Shown here in pieces: positions 27,954 to 32,987 of a stretch of 32,987 nt of DNA. The DNA is taken from NCBI GenBank assembly GCA_009784445.1, contig WRBQ01000025.1:1-32987 (forward strand), in the 5' to 3' direction. The notes beneath the pieces are model-generated. The model did not search any database. It saw nothing but the letters and a program-made list of their open reading frames with translations, and had not been told where the DNA came from. Positions within the stretch are counted from its first letter, which is position 1. Each line of letters opens with the position of its first letter. The translations under genes were made by a program, and so were the position numbers. This stretch comes from Oscillospiraceae bacterium (lineage in GTDB: Bacteria > Bacillota > Clostridia > Oscillospirales > Acutalibacteraceae).

Positions 27954-28196
27954 ATGAAAAAACTGCTTAGCATCCTGCTGGTGTTCGCGCTGCTGTTTGG
28001 CGTGGGCGCAGTCACTGCCGTTGCGCAACAACCTGCCGAGACACAATGTGCCGAAGCCTACAACACGAACATCAACCGCCCGGAAGACCCGGATACATTT
28101 AACTGGCTGCGTGCAATTCTCATTGCGCTGGCGGTTGTGGTCGGGTTGGGGCTAATTGGCCTTGGTGGTTTCTTTGCCTTTAATGCCCTGCAATAA
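27954..28196 (+). CDS. small exported protein, minimal ectodomain, single membrane anchor
   Basis: An 80-residue protein with signal MKKLLSILLVFALLFGVGAV ending near AVA (24). Only about 25 external residues follow (QQPAETQCAEAYNTNINRPE), then DPDTFNWLRAILIALAVVV and one membrane helix ending GGFFAFNALQ. The leader is nearly identical at protein and DNA level to those at 28282 and 28793, but the ectodomain is unrelated. ATG follows AAAAGGAG. Unknown family. Confidence 0.8.
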   Translation: MKKLLSILLVFALLFGVGAVTAVAQQPAETQCAEAYNTNINRPEDPDTFNWLRAILIALAVVVGLGLIGLGGFFAFNALQ

Positions 28197-28226
28197 TCCA
28201 GCTTTAACCGAAAAACAAGCTCTCGT

Positions 28227-28254
28227 GCAGGGGCGGCATTTTGCCGCCCGCTGC
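28227..28254. repeat. GC-rich hairpin between array genes
   Basis: GCAG-GGGCGGC (28227-28237) pairs with GCCGCCC-G-CTGC (28243-28254, one bulged G) around an ATTTT loop. There is no T-run; it is probably an interspersed palindrome or an mRNA-stabilising hairpin. Confidence 0.6.
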
Positions 28255-28281
28255 TTCATTCAACACAAAAGGAGAATTCAA

Positions 28282-28767
28282 ATGAAAAAATTAGTTAGCT
28301 TAGTGCTGGTGTTCGCGTTGCTGTTTAGCGTGGGCGCAGTAAGTGCCTCCGCACGGGGAGATGTTTGGTTTGTGGACGAGCCGTTTACATTCAGAGATAT
28401 GCCGGACCGTTTTGGTGCAACGGCGATTACGGCATCGGAAAGCGGTTGGTTGCGTGTGCGAGCGACATCCGGCGGCGAGTTTTACGTGCGAATCACAACA
28501 CCGAATGGCCAAGTGGTGGATAGTTTTGAGCTCGGTGGCCTTCGCCGCGCCAGAACAGTGCACCTGCCCGCCGGCGAATATATTCTGCAAACGGAATTCC
28601 TCAATTCGCATAGTTTTGGCTTCACCATGGGGGCCGGTTCGCTTTGGACAAGCATTATTGATATCTTGCAGCACGCGCTGTTTGTTGGCATCGGTGTTGT
28701 GATTGCCGCTGTGATTCTAGCGGTAGTCTTCTACATTGCGTTTTTGATCGTTCGCCGGACAGTTTGA
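28282..28767 (+). CDS. exported PPC-like single-domain protein with C-terminal anchor
   Basis: A 161-residue protein with signal MKKLVSLVLVFALLFSVGAV ending near SASA (24). One beta-sandwich domain of about 90 residues follows: ITASESGWLRVRATSGGEFY, VRITTPNGQVVDSFELGG, and TVHLPAGEYILQTEF. It matches one unit of the four-unit protein encoded next and resembles bacterial pre-peptidase (PPC) domains. The end is AGSLWTSIIDILQHALFVGI, a membrane helix (VVIAAVILAVVFYIAFLIV) and the basic tail RRTV. ATG 28282 follows AAAAGGAG; longer in-frame readings run through a hairpin repeat and are ignored. Confidence 0.82.
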   Translation: MKKLVSLVLVFALLFSVGAVSASARGDVWFVDEPFTFRDMPDRFGATAITASESGWLRVRATSGGEFYVRITTPNGQVVDSFELGGLRRARTVHLPAGEYILQTEFLNSHSFGFTMGAGSLWTSIIDILQHALFVGIGVVIAAVILAVVFYIAFLIVRRTV

Positions 28768-28792
28768 TTTAGAATAAACGGAGGAATTTGTG

Positions 28793-29524
28793 ATGAAGAA
28801 AATACTTAGCTTGTTGCTGGTGCTTGCGCTGCTGTTTAGCGTGGGCGCGGTGAGTGCGGCGGCACAACCGTCGTTTGACGAGCTTGAGCGCGTTGTGTTG
28901 GGTGAGCCGGTTGCATTTGCAGCTGCGGCAGATGAAACCGCCGATTTTGCGTGGATGGTGGAAGAAGATGGCTTTTTCCTCGTTGATACGCAGAATCCCG
29001 GGGGTGGCTTTTGGATCACCGTGCTGTGCATGGACGACCAAATCATTCACCAAGGCGTTTCCTTCTTTTTCAGTGACACATGGGTCATTGCCTTGGCGGC
29101 GGGCGAATACACGCTGCAGTTTTCCGCGTTTGACGCTGGCCGAGAGATCAACGCAAGCGTAATCATCACAGCTAAGGAGCCGCACAGCGTCACACTGGGG
29201 CAACCCATGACAACTGGCCAGATAGAAGTTAGCGTGTTTACCTTCACCGTGGAAGAAGACGGATACTTCTGGTTCGCTTACAATGGTGGCGATTTTTTCG
29301 TAGAAGTGCGCAACAGCGAATTTGAACTCCTATATACGTTGCGCATGCTTCCCCTCCGTCAGCCAGAATCGCGACACTTGCCGGCGGGTGAATATGCGCT
29401 TATTTTTACGCCTTGGCCTCATACTTTTGCGGGCAGCTTTGCCCCCAGCATGATCATCACTGACACCGAACCGCTGCTTGCGCCTGTTGTGCTGGGCGAA
29501 TGGCTCAAGCATCACTCGGTATGA
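28793..29524 (+). CDS. multi-domain PPC-like exported protein, N-terminal part (frameshifted gene)
   Basis: 244 residues as read: signal MKKILSLLLVLALLFSVGAV, then two complete beta units and the start of a third. Each unit runs V-V-L-G-E/Q-P ... W/F-x-VEEDGYF ... G-x-F-x-V ... LPAGEY-x-L ... ITxxEP. After VVLGEWLKHHSV the frame hits TGA at 29522. One extra base at the GG of 29518-29519 explains this: skipping it gives SYEARAFAWKVEEDGYF, with 13 residues between VVLGE and the W, the same spacing as in two of the other units. The rest of the gene follows at 29520-30212. ATG 28793 is preferred over GTG 28790 because GGAGG is 8 nt before it. Confidence 0.8.
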   Translation: MKKILSLLLVLALLFSVGAVSAAAQPSFDELERVVLGEPVAFAAAADETADFAWMVEEDGFFLVDTQNPGGGFWITVLCMDDQIIHQGVSFFFSDTWVIALAAGEYTLQFSAFDAGREINASVIITAKEPHSVTLGQPMTTGQIEVSVFTFTVEEDGYFWFAYNGGDFFVEVRNSEFELLYTLRMLPLRQPESRHLPAGEYALIFTPWPHTFAGSFAPSMIITDTEPLLAPVVLGEWLKHHSV

Positions 29525-30212
29525 AGCCCGTGCATTTGCGTGGAAGGTGGAAGAAGACGGCTATTTCCTGTTCACATGGTACAGCGGCGATTTTGGGGTG
29601 GTGGTACTCGACGCAAATGGGGCAACCATCAGCAGCTTTAGGCTGAACCAAGCCCTCTACACCAGAACGCAACATATGACGGCCGGGGAATACACGGTGT
29701 GGCTAGGGCCGACTGCTGGTGCAAACTGGGGTGGTGCCGTCGGCCACAGCCTAACCATCACCGAAATGCCTCCACCCAGCGTGGTTGTGTTGGGCGAAGC
29801 CCTTGTGATTGGCCCGCAAGAGTCCATCTTTTTTCCTTGGACCGTGGAAGAAGACAGCTATTTCCTGTTCACATGGAATAGCGGCAACTTTTGGGTAACT
29901 TTATTTTGTGATGAATCAAATGCCATTACCCAATTTTTCATGACGGAAAGCAACCACACCCGGCGAATATCCTTGGAGGCAGGCGAATATCTGGTGTGGC
30001 TTTACTCATTTGACAGCGAACACAACAGCGTAACCATCACTGAAACTGAACCGCCGCCCCCACCACCCACGCTATGGCAACGCGTTTTTGCCGTGATCGG
30101 TCCGCTGACGTTTGGCATTACTATCGCTGTGGTGATTGCATTTAGCTTGTTTGTGCCGTTGGCGTGGCTTGGTGTGCGCTTTCATCCCATTGAGATGATC
30201 GGCTCGTTTTAA
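29520..30212 (+). pseudogene. multi-domain PPC-like exported protein, C-terminal part out of frame
   Basis: The continuation of the 28793 gene in the +1 frame: YEARAFAWKVEEDGYFLFTW (unit 3), then PPPSVVVLGEALVIG, FPWTVEEDSYFLFTWNSGNF (unit 4), LEAGEYLVWLY, the stalk PPPPPPTLWQRV, a membrane helix (FGITIAVVIAFSLFVPLAW) and a short tail. It has no ribosome site or sensible start of its own and no signal peptide, so by itself it would not be exported. The intact protein would be about 470 residues with four units and one C-terminal anchor. It is a decayed or phase-variable gene, or a consensus error. Confidence 0.75.
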
Positions 30213-30287
30213 AACATGCAGGGATGACGATTATATCGTCCGACGCATTAAATCAATACGAATAAATTCAGTAGGAGAAAAATCATT

Positions 30288-31538
30288 ATGTTCAACAACC
30301 TCATCGACACCATCGGCTTTGTACAAGCCGCCGACCCCGCCGTGGGCGCGGCCATGCAACAAGAACTCACGCGGCAAAAACGCAATATCGAACTTATCGC
30401 CAGCGAAAACCTCGTGACCCCCGCAGTCATGGCCGCCATGGGCAGTGTGCTCACCAATAAGTACGCCGAAGGCTACCCGGCCAAGCGTTACTACGGCGGC
30501 TGCGAGCACGTGGACGACGTGGAGCAAATCGCCATTGACCGCGCGAAAGAACTCTTTGGTGCAGAACACGCCAACGTGCAGCCGCACAGTGGCGCACAGG
30601 CCAACATGGCGGTGTATTCCGCCCTGCTGCAACCCGGCGACACCGTCATGGGCATGAACCTTGACCACGGCGGGCACCTTACCCATGGCTCGCCCGTGAA
30701 CCAAAGCGGCAAGCTGTATAAGTTCGTGCCTTATGGCGTGGGCGACGACGGCTTTATTGACTATGATGCGCTTGAAGCTCAAGCCAAAGAAGTGCAACCT
30801 AAGATGATCGTGGCCGGTGCCTCGGCTTATGCCCGCAGCATTGACTTTGCGCGCATGGGTGCCATTGCCAAAAGCGTGAACGCCTACTTCATGGTCGACA
30901 TGGCGCACATTGCAGGGCTGGTGGCTGCGGGTCTGCACCCCTCGCCCATACCGTATGCTGACGTGACGACCACAACCACACACAAAACTCTGCGCGGCCC
31001 ACGCGGCGGGTTGATTCTGTGCGGCGAAGACATGGCGCGCATCATCGACCGCGCGGTGTTCCCCGGCAACCAAGGCGGGCCACTGATGCACGTGATTGCC
31101 GCGAAAGCCGTAAGCTTTGGCGAAGCCCTGCAACCCGAGTTCAAGGCCTATCAACAGCAGATCATCAACAACGCGCAAGCCCTTGCTAACGGCTTGCTCA
31201 AGCGCGGCATGCCCTTGATTTCCGGCGGCACGGACAACCACTTGATGATTCTTGACCTGCGCAAGTTTGACATCACCGGCAAGGAAATGTCGCGTCGGCT
31301 TGACGAAGTGTATATCACCGTCAGCAAATCCACCATTCCGGATGACCCGCAAAGCCCGTTTGTCACCAGCGGCATTCGCCTAGGCACACCGGCGGTGACC
31401 ACCCGCGGCTTTAAGGAAGCAGAGATGGACCTCATCGCCGAGTGCGTGTATCTGACAGCCACGGACTTCGACAACAGCGCGGATAAAATTCGCGGCATGG
31501 TGAATGATATGTGTGCGAAGTTTCCGCTGTATGAATAG
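30288..31538 (+). CDS. glyA: serine hydroxymethyltransferase
   Basis: A PLP enzyme converting serine and tetrahydrofolate to glycine and methylene-THF, the main one-carbon entry. The 416-residue protein has the family hallmarks [12 protein letters not shown] (34-45), [15 protein letters not shown] (57-71), [10 protein letters not shown] (97-106), DMAHIAG (204-210) and the PLP lysine K233 in [15 protein letters not shown]. Length is typical. ATG follows TAGGAGA. No convincing sigma-A promoter or glycine riboswitch is seen in the 75 bp upstream; it may be read through from the array or use a weak site. tRNA-Gly lies elsewhere in the window, unlinked. Confidence 0.97.
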   Translation: MFNNLIDTIGFVQAADPAVGAAMQQELTRQKRNIELIASENLVTPAVMAAMGSVLTNKYAEGYPAKRYYGGCEHVDDVEQIAIDRAKELFGAEHANVQPHSGAQANMAVYSALLQPGDTVMGMNLDHGGHLTHGSPVNQSGKLYKFVPYGVGDDGFIDYDALEAQAKEVQPKMIVAGASAYARSIDFARMGAIAKSVNAYFMVDMAHIAGLVAAGLHPSPIPYADVTTTTTHKTLRGPRGGLILCGEDMARIIDRAVFPGNQGGPLMHVIAAKAVSFGEALQPEFKAYQQQIINNAQALANGLLKRGMPLISGGTDNHLMILDLRKFDITGKEMSRRLDEVYITVSKSTIPDDPQSPFVTSGIRLGTPAVTTRGFKEAEMDLIAECVYLTATDFDNSADKIRGMVNDMCAKFPLYE

Positions 31539-31571
31539 GCATACTGACTAATACAAAAGGAGGACGACGCG

Positions 31572-31712
31572 ATGCTAGGTACAATCGCACAAGTGATGGG
31601 GATTATTGGCGGTGTGTTGGGTTCTATTGGTTTCTTTTTGGCCGGCAATGACTGGATGGGCGGAATCGGTTTGGTGATTGCAGCATTCAATCTGTTTCGG
31701 CTACTATCATAA
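31572..31712 (+). CDS. 46-residue two-helix membrane protein
   Basis: A short frame from ATG 31572, preceded by AAAAGGAGG, to TAA 31712. It encodes MLGTIAQVMGIIGGVLGSIG, then FFLAGNDWMGGIGLVIAAFN and LFRLLS: two hydrophobic helices joined by a GNDWMG turn. It lies 33 bp after glyA and 13 bp before another small membrane protein, each with its own strong ribosome site, which supports real translation. No family is recognised; small hydrophobic proteins of this kind may be subunits, regulators or membrane-active peptides. Confidence 0.65.
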   Translation: MLGTIAQVMGIIGGVLGSIGFFLAGNDWMGGIGLVIAAFNLFRLLS

Positions 31713-31725
31713 GGAGGATTGACTG

Positions 31726-31932
31726 ATGATATTGATATTCATCGGCGCGATTATCACGGCTTTGGGCCAAGTATTGAATGGTATAGCTGCATTGACACAA
31801 GGCGGCACGTGGTACTTTTTTTCGCCAAATTTCATATCGGTTCCGGCAGGGGTGATGGCGCTTATTTCCTTTGCGCTTGCGATTTTTGGCGTCTGGCAGG
31901 GCTTTCGCAGCTGGCAAAACGCACTAAGTTAA
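31726..31932 (+). CDS. 68-residue two-helix membrane protein
   Basis: ATG 31726 after AAGGAGG. The product has helix 1 (ILIFIGAIITALGQVLNGIA), a loop (LTQGGTWYFFSPNFISV) and helix 2 (VMALISFALAIFGVWQGF), then a short polar tail RSWQNALS. It has the same general layout as the 31572 protein but is longer, and begins 13 bp after it, so the two are probably co-translated partners. Unknown family. Confidence 0.72.
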   Translation: MILIFIGAIITALGQVLNGIAALTQGGTWYFFSPNFISVPAGVMALISFALAIFGVWQGFRSWQNALS

Positions 31933-31944
31933 AGGAGAATCACG

Positions 31945-32502
31945 ATGAAACGCATCATTGCATTAATCGCCGCAGTGGCCATGCTAGCACTGCTGGCCGC
32001 TTGCGGCACAACGCCGCCTGCTATCGATGAATCCCGCATGACACAAGAAGCGATGAACGTTATCGTTGCGGCAGGTGAATTTTGGGAAGATTGGTGGAAC
32101 CTGCGCGGTGCGTTTGCATGGGAGCACATCACCGAAGGGCCTAATGATCCCGTATTCGCTGAATTGCAGCCAAGCTCCGGCTTTGCAAATTTTAACGACC
32201 TGCGCAGCCATCTGCTGCAATATTACACCGAGGCATGGCTGGCGGCAAACTTGCACTACCACTTCGTTGAGGAAGACGGCATGTTGCTCATTGCCACGGC
32301 ACGGGCAGGTTTTGCGCGGGCAGACTGGAGCACAATGGAATTGCGCCAAGTGGTGCACGACGGCCAGTTCGCCACGCACGCGGAAGTTGAGGTGACCTAC
32401 GGCTCATGGCACCGCGACCCGAGCGATCAATATCCGCATGAGGTGCTTTATCGCTTCACTTTTGTGGACGGCCGCATTGACACACAAGAGAGATTACCAT
32501 GA
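31945..32502 (+). CDS. lipoprotein of unknown function
   Basis: A 185-residue protein with signal MKRIIALIAAVAMLALLAAC; the lipobox cysteine is residue 20. The mature part has a helical DESRMTQEAMNVIVAAGEFW followed by a compact alpha/beta domain: NFNDLRSHLLQYYTEAWLAA, LLIATARAGFARADW, ATHAEVEVTYGSWHRDP, YRFTFVDGRID. The pattern (a helix-rich YYTxxWLxxN then strands) recalls small NTF2- or IseA-like extracellular domains, but I cannot assign it. ATG follows AAAGGAG; the stop overlaps the next start as ATGA. Confidence 0.82.
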   Translation: MKRIIALIAAVAMLALLAACGTTPPAIDESRMTQEAMNVIVAAGEFWEDWWNLRGAFAWEHITEGPNDPVFAELQPSSGFANFNDLRSHLLQYYTEAWLAANLHYHFVEEDGMLLIATARAGFARADWSTMELRQVVHDGQFATHAEVEVTYGSWHRDPSDQYPHEVLYRFTFVDGRIDTQERLP

Positions 32503-32987
32503 ACACATTTATCAATCAATTTATGAGCAACCCCGATAATCGTGCGTTCCTCAACGCTACCATGTGGGGACCCAACGGAATACGCCAAGCCGAGGAATTG
32601 GCTTCGCACTTCCCCATCACCAAAGGCATGCGCATCCTCGATTTAGGCTGCGGGCTGGGGTTGTCGGCGGTGTACTTGGCGCAAGCGCACGGCGCGCAAG
32701 TCTTCGCCACCGACTTATATGCCGACCCGACCGAAAATCATCAGCGCTTCGAGTCACTTGACATTACCAACAACGTTATTTCCATGATGTTGGACGCTAC
32801 ACAGCCCTTGCCCTTTGCCAAAGGTTATTTCGATGTGATTTTCTCGGTGGGCGCATACAATGTGTTTGGCGACAACGAGCAAATGCTACCCGAGCTTATT
32901 CCTTATGTTAAAAAGGGCGGCTACATTGCCGTTGCGTTTCCCGGATTGAAATATGAATTTGGCAATAATGTTCCGCCCGAAATGCAG
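32499..32987 (+). CDS. class I SAM-dependent methyltransferase (3' end cut by window)
   Basis: 163 residues are visible from ATG 32499, which overlaps the lipoprotein's TGA (ATGA). The motifs are MTase motif I RILDLGCGLGLSAVYLA (45-61), motif II VFATDLYADP (68-77) and motif IV FDVIFSVGAYNVFGD. The start NTFINQFMSNPDNRAFLNAT and the WGPNGIR segment are typical of small-molecule methyltransferases of the Methyltransf_11/25 type found in Firmicutes. The substrate is unknown. Coupling to a lipoprotein gene is unusual and gives no functional hint. Confidence 0.88.
   Translation, partial: MNTFINQFMSNPDNRAFLNATMWGPNGIRQAEELASHFPITKGMRILDLGCGLGLSAVYLAQAHGAQVFATDLYADPTENHQRFESLDITNNVISMMLDATQPLPFAKGYFDVIFSVGAYNVFGDNEQMLPELIPYVKKGGYIAVAFPGLKYEFGNNVPPEMQ

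Noticed and set aside
30213-30287. Glycine riboswitch or terminator before glyA
   Set aside because: Only a 6-bp GACGAT/ATCGTC palindrome without a T-run, and too little space for a glycine aptamer.
30231-31352. 373-codon open frame on the minus strand
   Set aside because: Antisense shadow of glyA, whose motifs and active-site lysine are complete on the plus strand.

Overview
The window looks like a chromosomal segment of a Gram-positive, low-to-mid-GC anaerobe of the class Clostridia, probably an uncultured gut- or rumen-type Oscillospirales or Christensenellales relative (inference). The evidence is: strong AAGGAGG-type ribosome-binding sites on almost every gene; TTG and GTG starts; sigma-A promoters of the form TTGAC-N17-TATAAT, often with a TG one base before the -10; lipoprotein signals; and Firmicutes-type families (AviRa-like methyltransferase, DUF4190, DUF4349, CNNM/CorC). 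No phage, plasmid, CRISPR or rRNA genes are visible. There is one tRNA, tRNA-Gly(TCC).

Layout. 1-2057 (minus): tcdA, an AviRa-like 23S rRNA methyltransferase and a partial ParB-like protein form one tightly packed operon, with a 210-bp MITE-like palindromic element just upstream of tcdA. 2115-4128 (minus): a SAM methyltransferase, an AT-rich membrane protein and hisI. 4214-5492 (minus): two unusual small proteins that share a C-terminal motif, followed by a glycosyltransferase-like gene, behind a sequence that fits the sporulation sigma-K consensus. 5625-7631 (minus): an EF-G-like GTPase. 7846-14872 (plus): a small exported protein; the hom - DUF4190 - DUF4190 - lysC operon for aspartate-family amino acids; an exported protein with a broken start; an S4 RNA-binding protein; a CNNM/CBS transporter; and a two-gene nucleotidyltransferase cassette. 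15055-17769 (plus): three lipoproteins, two of them DUF4349 paralogues. 17824-18931: tRNA-Gly followed by an AT-rich orphan ParA ATPase. 18953-21960 (plus): fucO-type lactaldehyde reductase and adenine deaminase. 22038-24470 (minus): three overlapping P-loop kinase-like paralogues and a metallophosphoesterase, with hairpin repeats between them. 24566-30212: an array of exported proteins with near-identical signal peptides and mostly C-terminal membrane anchors. 30288-32987 (plus): glyA, two tiny membrane proteins, a lipoprotein and a partial methyltransferase.

How the genes relate. Housekeeping metabolism (hom/lysC, glyA, hisI, ade, fucO) is interleaved with lineage-specific envelope genes. 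The two most unusual parts are (i) the pair of small proteins with different bodies but a common C-terminal 16-residue tag, encoded with a glycosyltransferase-like protein and perhaps made late in sporulation, and (ii) the leader-conserved, body-variable array of exported membrane-anchored proteins. Three genes carry single-base frameshifts (near 11831, 23537 and 29519). These could be real decay or phase variation, or consensus errors in the assembly; the sequence alone cannot decide.
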